From Bradyrhizobium retamae (GTDB lineage Bacteria > Pseudomonadota > Alphaproteobacteria > Rhizobiales > Xanthobacteraceae): a DNA stretch of 64,000 nucleotides. This document shows positions 1-9,457 of the stretch, one piece after another (the first letter of the stretch is position 1; the number at the start of each line of letters is the position of its first letter). Below the pieces are notes generated by a model, which saw only the letters and a list, made by a program, of their open reading frames with translations, was not told the origin of the DNA and did not search any database. The stretch is from positions 62,001 to 126,000 of the forward strand of contig NZ_LLYA01000225.1 in NCBI RefSeq assembly GCF_001440415.1, given 5' to 3'. A program made the translations under genes and the position numbers.

Positions 1-688
1 GCAGGCCTGCCGGCCGCTGATCGCGCGCGATGGCCTCAGCGCTGTGCTGGTCGAGCCGGCGATCAAGCTCTTGCAGGACAAGGGCGCCTCGATCCAACTC
101 GGCCATGAGCTGCGCGAACTCGTGATGAAGGGGAACGATGTCGGCGAGCTGAAATTCGGTGGCGACACCATCGCGCTCGGCCCCGACGACGTCGTGGTAC
201 TCGCAGTGCCGCCGCGCCCTGCGGCGGCGCTGCTGCCGGGATTGAAGACGCCGTCGAAATTCCGGGCGATTGTCAACGCGCATTTCCGCTTCGACCCGCC
301 CAAGGATGCGCCGCCGATTCTCGGCGTCGTCGGCGGGCTGGTGGAGTGGCTGTTCGCATTCCCGCAGCGGCTGTCGGTCACCATCAGCAATGGCGACCGG
401 CTCGTCGACATGCCGCGCGAGGAACTCGCGCTGGCGATTTGGCGGGATGTCTGCAAAGCCGCCGGTCTGCCGGGCGAATTGCCGCTGCCGCCCTGGCAGA
501 TCGTGCGCGAACGCCGTGCGACTTTTGAGGCTACGCCGGAGCAGAATGCGCTGCGGCCGGGGACGACGACGTCCTTCAAAAACCTGTTTCTCGCCGGCGA
601 CTGGACTGATACCGGATTACCGGCAACCATCGAGGGATCGGTGCGGTCAGGCGATCGCGCCGCCGATCTGGTCCTGGCGAGGCGTTAA
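1..688 (+). CDS. hpnE: Hydroxysqualene dehydroxylase / squalene-associated FAD-dependent desaturase HpnE, C-terminal part
   Basis: This is the 3' part of a gene that enters from the left edge; the reading frame is open from base 2. The visible 228 or so residues end with the typical FAD amine-oxidase tail: a segment reading NLFLAGDWTDTGLPATIEG (around 580-640) followed by SGDRAADLV, which in this family closes the FAD site. HpnE takes part in making squalene from presqualene diphosphate together with HpnC and HpnD, which would lie upstream. The stop is 17 bases before the GTG of shc, so the two are almost certainly co-transcribed. The family assignment rests on the C-terminal motif plus the squalene-hopene cyclase next door; the N-terminal dinucleotide-binding fold is not visible. 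Confidence 0.88.
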   Translation, partial: QACRPLIARDGLSAVLVEPAIKLLQDKGASIQLGHELRELVMKGNDVGELKFGGDTIALGPDDVVVLAVPPRPAAALLPGLKTPSKFRAIVNAHFRFDPPKDAPPILGVVGGLVEWLFAFPQRLSVTISNGDRLVDMPREELALAIWRDVCKAAGLPGELPLPPWQIVRERRATFEATPEQNALRPGTTTSFKNLFLAGDWTDTGLPATIEGSVRSGDRAADLVLARR

Positions 689-705
689 GCCTGAGGACGA
701 GTTGC

Positions 706-2715
706 GTGACCGGCTTCACAGAGCCCGTCGCGAATATAGGGATGTATAGCGAAATGCTTGCCATCGACAAAACAAACACCGTCGACCCCGTTGCCCTGGA
801 GAAGAGCATCGCTTCCGCGACCGAAGCGCTGTTCGGTTACCGCCAATCCGACGGACACTGGATATTCGAGTTGGAAGCCGACAGCACCATCCCTGCCGAA
901 TACATCCTGCTGCGCCACTATCTCGCCGAGCCCATCGACAGTGAGCTCGAAGCCAAGATCGCGAACTATCTACGTCGCACCCAAGGCAGTCATGGCGGGT
1001 GGCCGCTGGTGCAGGATGGCCCGTTCGACATGAGCGCCAGCGTCAAATCCTATTTCGCGCTGAAGATGATTGGCGATTCCGTCGATGCGCCGCATATGGT
1101 GCGCGCGCGCGAGGCGATCCGCTCCCGCGGCGGTGCTGCCCGCGTCAACGTCTTCACGCGGTTTCTGCTGGCGTTCTACGGTGTACTGACTTGGCGCGCG
1201 GTACCGGTGCTGCCGGTCGAGATCATGCTGTTGCCGATGTGGTCGCCGTTCCATCTCAACAAGATTTCCTATTGGGCGCGCACCACGATCGTGCCGCTGA
1301 TGGTGATGGCGGCGTTGAAGCCGCTGGCGAAGAATCCCAAGGGCGTCGGCATCGACGAGTTGTTCCTGCAGGATCCCAAGTCGGTCGGGCTGAGCGCGAA
1401 GGCGCCTCATCAAAGCTGGGGCTGGTTCACGCTCTTCAGCACGCTGGACAAGATCCTGCGCGCGGTCGAACCGTTGTTTCCGAAAAAGCTGCGCCAGCGC
1501 GCGATCGACGCCGCGCTCGCGTTTACCGAGGAGCGGCTCAACGGCGAAGACGGCATGGGTGCGATCTATCCGCCGATGGCCAACATCGTCATGATGTACG
1601 ACGCGCTCGGCAAGGGACCGGATTATCCGCCGCGTGCGGTCACCCGCAAGGGCATCGACAAGCTGCTCGTGATCGGCGAGCACGAAGCCTATTGCCAGCC
1701 CTGCGTCTCCCCGGTGTGGGACACCGCGCTGACCTGCCACGCGCTTGCCGAGGCCGGCGGCGAGGACACGCTCAAGAAGATGAAGCAGGGTCTCGACTGG
1801 CTGAAGCCGCGGCAGGTCCTCGACCTCAAGGGCGACTGGGCGGCGAAGGCGCCCGACGTTCGTCCCGGCGGCTGGGCATTCCAGTACAACAACGACCATT
1901 ATCCCGATCTCGACGACACCGCCGTGGTCGTGATGGCGATGGACCGGGCGCGCCGGCAGACCGGCAGCAAGGAATACGATCAGGCGATTGCGCGCGGCCG
2001 CGAGTGGATCGAAGGCCTGCAGAGCCGTGATGGCGGCTGGGCCGCCTTCGACGTCAACAACCTTGAATACTACCTCAACAACATCCCGTTCTCCGATCAC
2101 GGCGCACTGCTCGATCCCCCGACCGAGGACGTCACCGCGCGCTGCATCTCGATGCTGGCTCAGCTCGGCGAGACCGCGCAGACCAGCAAGGCGGTCGCGG
2201 ACGGGATTGCCTATTTGCGCCGCACCCAGCTCGCGGAGGGCTCCTGGTACGGCCGCTGGGGGCTGAACTACATCTACGGAACCTGGTCGGTGCTGTGTGC
2301 GCTCAATGCCGCCAGCGTGGACCATCAGGATCCCATGATTCGGAAGGCGGCGGACTGGCTGGTTTCGATCCAGAACCGAGATGGCGGCTGGGGCGAGGAT
2401 GCGGTCAGTTACCGACTCGATTACAAGGGATATGAGCAGGCGCCCTCGACCTCCTCGCAGACGGCATGGGCCTTGCTTGGTCTGATGGCGGCCGGCGAGG
2501 TGGAACATCCGGCCGTCATGCGTGGCGTGGAGTACCTAAAAGCCACACAGACCGAGAAAGGACTCTGGGACGAGGCGCGCTACACGGCTACGGGCTTTCC
2601 GCGGGTGTTTTATTTGCGTTATCATGGCTACTCGAAGTTCTTTCCGCTCTGGGCGCTGGCGCGGTATCGGAATTTGAGAAGCACCAACAGCAGGGTGGTA
2701 GGGGTCGGGATGTGA
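706..2715 (+). CDS. shc: Squalene-hopene cyclase
   Basis: This enzyme cyclises squalene to hopene and diplopterol at the inner membrane, the committed step of hopanoid synthesis. The 669 residues match the usual family length. The catalytic DxDD motif is seen as DLDDTA at about residues 401-406, and several QW repeats are present, for example QSRDGGWAAF and QNRDGGWGED. The GTG at 706 is preferred because a GAGGA sits at 693-697 with an eight-base spacer; in-frame ATGs at 742 and 754 are alternatives with weaker signals. The last codon overlaps the first codon of the next gene (GTGA), which argues for translational coupling with hpnG. Confidence 0.97.
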   Translation: MTGFTEPVANIGMYSEMLAIDKTNTVDPVALEKSIASATEALFGYRQSDGHWIFELEADSTIPAEYILLRHYLAEPIDSELEAKIANYLRRTQGSHGGWPLVQDGPFDMSASVKSYFALKMIGDSVDAPHMVRAREAIRSRGGAARVNVFTRFLLAFYGVLTWRAVPVLPVEIMLLPMWSPFHLNKISYWARTTIVPLMVMAALKPLAKNPKGVGIDELFLQDPKSVGLSAKAPHQSWGWFTLFSTLDKILRAVEPLFPKKLRQRAIDAALAFTEERLNGEDGMGAIYPPMANIVMMYDALGKGPDYPPRAVTRKGIDKLLVIGEHEAYCQPCVSPVWDTALTCHALAEAGGEDTLKKMKQGLDWLKPRQVLDLKGDWAAKAPDVRPGGWAFQYNNDHYPDLDDTAVVVMAMDRARRQTGSKEYDQAIARGREWIEGLQSRDGGWAAFDVNNLEYYLNNIPFSDHGALLDPPTEDVTARCISMLAQLGETAQTSKAVADGIAYLRRTQLAEGSWYGRWGLNYIYGTWSVLCALNAASVDHQDPMIRKAADWLVSIQNRDGGWGEDAVSYRLDYKGYEQAPSTSSQTAWALLGLMAAGEVEHPAVMRGVEYLKATQTEKGLWDEARYTATGFPRVFYLRYHGYSKFFPLWALARYRNLRSTNSRVVGVGM

Positions 2716-3458
2716 CTTGGGGGGCGGGGGCCGCCGCGATCGTGGACAATTCGGTTGATCGCAATTCGAATGATCCGCGGCCGGTTTTGATCGTTACAGG
2801 ATTGGTGCAGGAAGCCCGCATTGCGGCCGGGCCCGGCATGATCGTTATCTGCAGTTCCAGCGATCCGCAGCAATTGCGCGCACTGCTGGCAACGCTGGAT
2901 TCTACCACTTTCAGGGGGGTGATCTCGTTCGGCGTCGCCGGCGGGCTCGATCCGTCGCTGAAGTCGGGCGATGTGGTGGTGGCGACCGAGGTTCTCGCCG
3001 GCGATACCCGGTTTCTGGCAGGTCTGGCGTTGAACGAGGAAATGATCGCCCGCGCCGCGCTGCGCCGCCGGCGCGTGGTCCGTGGCATTCTTTCGGGTGT
3101 GGAACAGGTGATCGCGGCGACCGCCTGCAAGGCCGCGCTGCATTCGGAGACGGGGGCGGCGGCGGTCGATATGGAAAGCCATATCGCGGCGGCCTATGCG
3201 GCCGAGGCGGGGCTTCCGTTCGCGGCACTGCGGGTGATCTCCGATCCGGCCACCAGGGCGCTTCCAGCGCTCGCCAAGAGCGCCATCAAGCCGAACGGCG
3301 ATATTGACCTCGGCAAGGTGCTGCGCGGGGTGGCGCGCAATCCCGCCACGCTACGCGCGCTGGTCTCCACAGGGCTCGATTTCAACCGCGCGCTGCGCTC
3401 GCTGCGCGGTTGCCGTGGCTTCCTGCACGGCGAGAGCTTTGCCATCGCGGAGGTCTGA
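2712..3458 (+). CDS. hpnG: Hopanoid-associated phosphorylase HpnG
   Basis: HpnG is a nucleoside-phosphorylase-family enzyme that removes adenine from adenosylhopane, giving the ribosyl intermediate of extended hopanoids. The protein of about 248 residues shows the phosphorylase-fold pattern: a glycine-rich segment SFGVAGGLDPSLKSGDVV, and later AVDMESHIAA, the substrate-binding Met-Glu of this superfamily. The open frame extends upstream into shc, but that part is a shadow of Shc. The GTG at 2712 overlaps the Shc stop and has AGGGG at 2699-2703; GTG 2742 is the alternative. The stop is followed by a strong hairpin that also serves the converging hpnH. Confidence 0.92.
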   Translation: MTWGAGAAAIVDNSVDRNSNDPRPVLIVTGLVQEARIAAGPGMIVICSSSDPQQLRALLATLDSTTFRGVISFGVAGGLDPSLKSGDVVVATEVLAGDTRFLAGLALNEEMIARAALRRRRVVRGILSGVEQVIAATACKAALHSETGAAAVDMESHIAAAYAAEAGLPFAALRVISDPATRALPALAKSAIKPNGDIDLGKVLRGVARNPATLRALVSTGLDFNRALRSLRGCRGFLHGESFAIAEV

Positions 3459-3506
3459 GGGCGCGGGGCGGCAGCTTCAGAGTGTTCGAAAGCGTCAAAC
3501 AAAAAG

Positions 3507-3542
3507 AAAAGGCCCCGGTTCGCTCAAGAACCGGGGCCTTTT
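3507..3542. terminator. Bidirectional rho-independent terminator between hpnG and hpnH
   Basis: The sequence forms a perfect 14-bp stem (AAAAGGCCCCGGTT at 3507-3520 with AACCGGGGCCTTTT at 3529-3542) around an 8-base loop. The A-run on one side and the T-run on the other make it functional for transcripts arriving from either side. It lies exactly between two convergent genes. Confidence 0.92.
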
Positions 3543-3562
3543 AATCTTGTTTCCGTGCTCGC

Positions 3563-4723
<1,161 letters not shown>

Positions 4724-4764
4724 TTTGGAGATTTTCTTTCTGGACCTGTAAATCTTGAAGTAGA

Positions 4765-5691
4765 TCAACCCGCAGTCAGTTCGGCCGGAAGCCGGAACTC
4801 GATGTTTTCCTCCCGGCCGGGTAGCACCGAAACCGTGACGGGTCCGATACGCCTCAAAGCCTCGATCACGTCGTCGACCAAAACTTCGGGCGCCGATGCG
4901 CCCGCGGTGATGCCGACAGCCTTTGCATCCTTCAGCCAATCAGGGTTCAGCTCGCTCCCGTCGGCAATGAGATAACTCGCGACGCCGACCTCGGTGCCGA
5001 TTTCGCGAAGTCTGTTTGAGTTGGAACTATTGGCGGCCCCCACCACCAAGATGACGTCCACCAGCTTACTCAGGTCCCTTACCGCAGATTGGCGGTTCTG
5101 TGTCGCATAGCAGATATCCCGGATGTCGGGGCCTTGAATATCTGTAAATTTGGCCTGAAGGGCGGCGATTATGTCCTTTGTGTCGTCCACACTGAGGGTG
5201 GTCTGGGTGATATAGGCCACCGGGGCATCGGTCGGCAGCGGCAGAGCCGCCACGTCGTCGACGTTTTGGACCAGGAGAACCGGGCCCGGAACCTGGCCCA
5301 TGGTGCCCTCGACCTCGGGATGGCCGGCATGGCCGATCAGGACCAAGGTGCGGCCCTTGGACATATACCGTTTACCCTGATTATGGACCTTGGTGACCAG
5401 CGGGCAGGTGGCATTGAGGACCGGAAGACCGCGGGCGGCGGCCTCTTCCTCGACGCTGCGGGCCACGCCATGGGCGCTGAACACGGTTACCGCAAGCGGC
5501 GGTACCTCCGACAGGTCCTCGACGAAGATCGCGCCCTTGGCCTTCAGGCTTTCGACCACGTATTTGTTGTGCACGATCTCGTGCCGGACATAGACCGGCG
5601 GGCCGTATTTCTCGAGCGCACGCTCAACGATTTCGATGGCACGCACGACGCCCGCACAAAATCCGCGGGGCTGCGCTAGATACACTTCCAT
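4765..5691 (-). CDS. ispH: 4-hydroxy-3-methylbut-2-enyl diphosphate reductase IspH
   Basis: IspH performs the last step of the MEP pathway, giving IPP and DMAPP, the precursors of squalene. The three cluster cysteines are in recognisable contexts: RGFCAGV near the N-terminus (Cys12), NATCPLVTKVH in the middle and CYATQNRQ in the last third. The start at 5691 puts the first cysteine at position 12, as in the E. coli enzyme; an ATG at 5709 would add six residues. The protein ends with a usual family tail, about 308 residues in all. Its position directly before hpnH links isoprenoid supply to hopanoid tailoring. Confidence 0.96.
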   Translation of the reverse strand: MEVYLAQPRGFCAGVVRAIEIVERALEKYGPPVYVRHEIVHNKYVVESLKAKGAIFVEDLSEVPPLAVTVFSAHGVARSVEEEAAARGLPVLNATCPLVTKVHNQGKRYMSKGRTLVLIGHAGHPEVEGTMGQVPGPVLLVQNVDDVAALPLPTDAPVAYITQTTLSVDDTKDIIAALQAKFTDIQGPDIRDICYATQNRQSAVRDLSKLVDVILVVGAANSSNSNRLREIGTEVGVASYLIADGSELNPDWLKDAKAVGITAGASAPEVLVDDVIEALRRIGPVTVSVLPGREENIEFRLPAELTAG

Positions 5692-5770
5692 GGGATGTCC
5701 ATTACGCAAGTTGCACCAAATACCGAATTCGCAAATTCACCCGAAGGCCTCCGTGCAGCCGATCACACTC

Positions 5771-5789
5771 CGGATATTTGCAATATCCG
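5771..5789. promoter_or_regulatory. Inverted repeat in the ispH/hpnN divergent intergenic region
   Basis: A perfect inverted repeat with 8-bp arms (CGGATATT and AATATCCG) and a 3-base centre lies about 80 bases upstream of ispH. The roughly 430-base region from 5710 to 6142 otherwise contains no convincing gene. It must hold the promoters for ispH-hpnH (leftward) and hpnN (rightward). The symmetric site is a plausible operator, but no regulator is identified. Confidence 0.45.
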
Positions 5790-6142
5790 CACCATGGCCG
5801 GTTCCGGTAGGTAATCCCCATACTAGGCACATGGAAGCGCAGGACTATGTGTCAAAAATTGTGTGGATAGGAAAGGTTGGATCGCGCAATGGTTACCGGG
5901 CGATGGGTATTTAGCTACCGATACATGCGTTGCCCGGCCGATTGTTCCTCACCGGTTCGTCACTTTATTGCCCACCCGAACCGGCTATACCGGCGCCCGA
6001 ACGCCCGTTCCGGTCTGTTGTGGCGACTTCGCTCGAACCCTCGGGGAAAGTAACCAAAACAACATTAGATCGGCGGCGGGAACTCCGCTAGACAGCGGGG
6101 CGTTTTCGCCCAGCTCTCCTTTTAGATTTAGAAAGAAACGAA

Positions 6143-8731
6143 GTGCTGACCAGTGTAGTTGTCGCCGTTGTCAAAGCCTGTACGCGGTTTGCCACTCTCG
6201 TCGTCATCGTCTCCCTGCTTCTGGCGGTCGGGGGGGCCTACTATGCCGCCCGCAATTTCGCGATCAACACCGACATCAACACGCTGATCTCGCCCGACCT
6301 CGACTGGCGCCAGCGCGACATCCAGTTCGAGCAGGCCTTCGACCGGGAAAAACTGATCCTGGCCGTGGTCGAGGGGCCGACGCCGGAGCTCACCAGCGCT
6401 GCAGCCAAGGCGCTGGCAACGAAACTGTCTGGTGACACCAAGCATTTCGAATTGGTGCAGCCGCTCGGTTCGGGCGAGTTCTTCGAGAAGAACGGGCTGT
6501 TGTTCCTGCCGGTGGAAGAAGTCGGCAAAGTCGCCGGCCAGCTCGAAGCCGCCGCGCCCCTGATCGAGATCATGGCCGGCGATCCCTCGATCCGCGGGCT
6601 GACCGGTGCGCTGGAGACCGGACTTGCCGGCGTCAAGCGCGGTCAGGTCAAGCTCGATAATGCCGAACGTCCCTTCAACTTGATCAGCCAGACGGTCGAG
6701 AACATCCTGAGCAAGGGAACCGCGACATTCTCCTGGCGCGAACTCGTCAGCGACAAGCCTTTGACCGATTCCGATCGCCGCGCCTTCATCGAGTTCAAGC
6801 CGATACTCGACTACAACGCGCTCCAACCTGGCAAGGATGCGACCGATGCGATCCGGCAGGCCGCGACAGATCTCAATTTTGCCGACGAATATGGCGCGCG
6901 CGTCAGGCTGACCGGCCCGGTTCCGATCGCGAACGAGGAATATGCGACCGTCCAGGATGGCGCGATCGTCAACAGTGTCGCAACTGTCCTCATCGTCCTC
7001 GTGATCCTCTGGTTGGCGCTGCATTCGGCGAAGATCATCTTCGCGGTGTTCGTGAACCTGTTCGTCGGCCTTGCCATAACGACCGCGGTCGGCCTGATGA
7101 TGGTGGGTTCGCTGAACCTGCTGTCGATCGCGTTCGCCGTCCTGTTCGTCGGCATCGGCGTCGACTTCGGCATTCAGTTCAGCGTCCGCTACCGTTCGGA
7201 GCGGTTCAAGAACGAAGATCTGGCGCTGGCGCTGGAGAGCGCGGCCAGACGTTCGGCGGTCCCGCTTTCGCTCGCCGCGATGGCGACCGCCGCCGGCTTC
7301 CTTTGCTTCCTGCCCACCGACTACAAGGGCATCTCCGAACTCGGCAAGATCGCCGGCGCCGGCATGCTGATCGCGTTCATCAGCAGCATCACGGTGTTGC
7401 CGGCGCTGCTAAAGCTGCTCCATCCGCCCGGCGAAAGCGAGCCGGTCGGTTACGCGTTCCTGGCGCCCGTGGACGCGTTCCTCGAACGGCATCGCGTCAT
7501 CATCGTCGTCGGTACGCTGATCCTCGTAGTGGCCGGCCTGCCGCTGCTCTATTTCATGAAGTTCGACTTCAACCCGATCAATCTGCGCAATCCGAAGGCC
7601 GAATCGATCGGGACTTTCCTCGACCTGCGCAACGATCCCAACACCGGCGCCAACGCCATCAACGTGCTGACCAATTCGGAAGCGGAGGCGAAGAAGATCG
7701 AGGCGCGGCTGGAGAAGTTGCCGGAAGTTCTTCGCGTGATGTCGATCGACAGCTTCGTGCCCGAAGACCAGCCAGCCAAGCTCCAGTTGATCGGAAAGGC
7801 AGCGAAGGTCGTCGGCCCCGCGCTCAATCCCGACTCGGTCGACGCGGCGCCCACCGATGAGGAGAATGTAGAGGCGCTGAAGAGTTCGGTCGACAGCTTG
7901 CGCAGGGCCGCGGGCGACGGCAAGGGGCCGGGCGCGGTTGCCTCGCGAAGGCTGGCGGATGCATTGTCCAAGCTTGCCGGAAGCGACCAGGCGACGCGCG
8001 AGAAGGCCCAGGACATCTTCGTCGCCCCGCTCAAGATCGTGTTCGACCAGCTCAGGAACACGATGCAAGCCGGGCCGGTGACGCTGAAGACGCTGCCGCC
8101 GGAACTGTTGAATAGCTGGAAGTCCAAGGACGGGCTGATCCGCGTCGAGGCGCTGCCGAAAGGCGATCCCAACGACAACGACAATTTGCGCCGCTTTGCC
8201 AATGCGGTGCTGGCTGCCGAGCCGAACGCGATCGGCGGACCGGTGTCGATCCTCAAGTCCGGCGACACCATCGTGAAGGCGTTCATTCACGCCGGCATCT
8301 GGGCGCTGGTGGTGATCAGCCTATTGTTGTGGCTGACGCTGCGGCGCGTCACCGACGTGCTGATGACGATAGTGCCGCTATTGGTGGCCGGCGCGGTGAC
8401 GCTGGAGCTCTGCGTGCTGATCGGACTGCCACTCAACTTCGCCAACATCGTAGCATTGCCGCTGCTGCTCGGCGTCGGCGTCGCCTTCAAGATCTATTAC
8501 GTCGTGGCCTGGCGCGAGGGCAGAAATAACCTGCTGCAGTCTAGCCTGACGCGCGCGATCTTTTTCTCTGCGCTGACGACTGCGACCGCTTTCGGAAGCT
8601 TGTGGCTATCCAGTCATCCCGGCACCGCCAGCATGGGTAAATTGCTGGCGCTGTCGTTTGTCATCACGCTTGCTGCGGTGTTGCTGTTCCAGCCGGCGCT
8701 AATGGGCAAACCGCGCGATGTCGGGAAGTAG
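6143..8731 (+). CDS. hpnN: Hopanoid transporter HpnN (RND/MMPL superfamily)
   Basis: HpnN is an inner-membrane RND-type permease needed to move hopanoids to the outer membrane. The 862-residue protein has a hydrophobic segment at the N-terminus, a large periplasmic loop, a first block of membrane helices around residues 270-430, a second periplasmic domain and a second helix block at about 710-860. This is the duplicated MMPL/RND plan. The helix containing FVGIGVDFGIQFSVRYRSE is the typical TM4 region. Translation starts at a GTG after a purine-rich stretch (AGAAAGAAACGAA). Its 3' end overlaps the convergent DUF2147 gene by 33 bases. Confidence 0.93.
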   Translation: MLTSVVVAVVKACTRFATLVVIVSLLLAVGGAYYAARNFAINTDINTLISPDLDWRQRDIQFEQAFDREKLILAVVEGPTPELTSAAAKALATKLSGDTKHFELVQPLGSGEFFEKNGLLFLPVEEVGKVAGQLEAAAPLIEIMAGDPSIRGLTGALETGLAGVKRGQVKLDNAERPFNLISQTVENILSKGTATFSWRELVSDKPLTDSDRRAFIEFKPILDYNALQPGKDATDAIRQAATDLNFADEYGARVRLTGPVPIANEEYATVQDGAIVNSVATVLIVLVILWLALHSAKIIFAVFVNLFVGLAITTAVGLMMVGSLNLLSIAFAVLFVGIGVDFGIQFSVRYRSERFKNEDLALALESAARRSAVPLSLAAMATAAGFLCFLPTDYKGISELGKIAGAGMLIAFISSITVLPALLKLLHPPGESEPVGYAFLAPVDAFLERHRVIIVVGTLILVVAGLPLLYFMKFDFNPINLRNPKAESIGTFLDLRNDPNTGANAINVLTNSEAEAKKIEARLEKLPEVLRVMSIDSFVPEDQPAKLQLIGKAAKVVGPALNPDSVDAAPTDEENVEALKSSVDSLRRAAGDGKGPGAVASRRLADALSKLAGSDQATREKAQDIFVAPLKIVFDQLRNTMQAGPVTLKTLPPELLNSWKSKDGLIRVEALPKGDPNDNDNLRRFANAVLAAEPNAIGGPVSILKSGDTIVKAFIHAGIWALVVISLLLWLTLRRVTDVLMTIVPLLVAGAVTLELCVLIGLPLNFANIVALPLLLGVGVAFKIYYVVAWREGRNNLLQSSLTRAIFFSALTTATAFGSLWLSSHPGTASMGKLLALSFVITLAAVLLFQPALMGKPRDVGK

Positions 8732-9355
8732 GCAGATGTCGCCGATGTCGCCGGGCTGGGCGGCCGCCTGTTTCTGACCGGACGCGGCCTTCGGCGCGGG
8801 CGCAGGATTTACCGCACCCGTGGTCTTCGGCGGGGCGGCTGGCGCTGCGGTCTTGGGCGCTGCGCCGGATGCACCCTTCGGTGCGCCCTTGGCCATGCTG
8901 TTGGTGGGGCTTAAGGGGATCGGCGGACCGACACGGGTCCAGGTCTCGCCGCCGCAGAGGAAGCCGAGCACGCAGCCTTGAATCTCGAGCTGGTCGGTCC
9001 CGACCGGCTTGATGGTCGCACTGTAGTTTTGTCCGTCCTTGGCGTTATAGACCTCACCCTCCCACGCATCGACGCCGGACTTCTTCTTCATGTCGATCAG
9101 GATCGGCATGCCCAAAGTCGGCCGGCTCTGCTTAGAGGCATCCGGATTGTTCTTGTCCTTGCCGCCCGGCATCTTTTCCCAGGCAACGACGCCCCACATG
9201 TTGCCGTTGCATTGGGCGACGCGAATGTTGGCAACACCGTCGGCCACTTTCCAGTCACCGGTGGGATCGGCGGCCAGCGCCGCATCAAGACCTGTGGCTA
9301 AAATGATTCCCGAATAAACTATTGTGCGCGCGACAGTTCTTAGGCAGTGCAACAT
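8699..9355 (-). CDS. Secreted DUF2147 family protein
   Basis: The protein of 218 residues starts with a signal peptide (hydrophobic core followed by AALA just before ADPTGDW). The DUF2147 core comes next: PTGDWKVADG, NMWGVVAWEK and a closing segment CGGETWTRV. The last 75 residues are rich in Ala, Pro and Lys and look disordered. Function is unknown in the family; it is exported to the periplasm or beyond. It lies antisense between hpnN and hpnO and its end overlaps the hpnN end by 33 bases. Whether it takes part in hopanoid handling is unknown. Confidence 0.85.
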   Translation of the reverse strand: MLHCLRTVARTIVYSGIILATGLDAALAADPTGDWKVADGVANIRVAQCNGNMWGVVAWEKMPGGKDKNNPDASKQSRPTLGMPILIDMKKKSGVDAWEGEVYNAKDGQNYSATIKPVGTDQLEIQGCVLGFLCGGETWTRVGPPIPLSPTNSMAKGAPKGASGAAPKTAAPAAPPKTTGAVNPAPAPKAASGQKQAAAQPGDIGDICLLPDIARFAH

Positions 9356-9397
9356 GGTTCGAACCTGTGTTTAAGTAGATGATCCAAGCGAGGGGTC

Positions 9398-9419
9398 AAA
9401 ACGCCGCATTGAGCGTTTT
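9398..9419. promoter_or_regulatory. Short inverted repeat between DUF2147 gene and hpnO
   Basis: AAAACGC (9398-9404) and GCGTTTT (9413-9419) are perfect inverted arms around eight bases, in the roughly 100-base region between two divergent genes. It could be an operator or a small hairpin in the hpnO leader; nothing else supports a particular role. Confidence 0.3.
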
Positions 9420-9457
9420 CAGTTGACGAAACAGCCATCAACCGACGTATGTAGCCA

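Noticed and set aside
970..2508. A 512-residue minus-strand frame
   Set aside because: Fully antisense to squalene-hopene cyclase and with an Arg/His-rich composition typical of a shadow frame.
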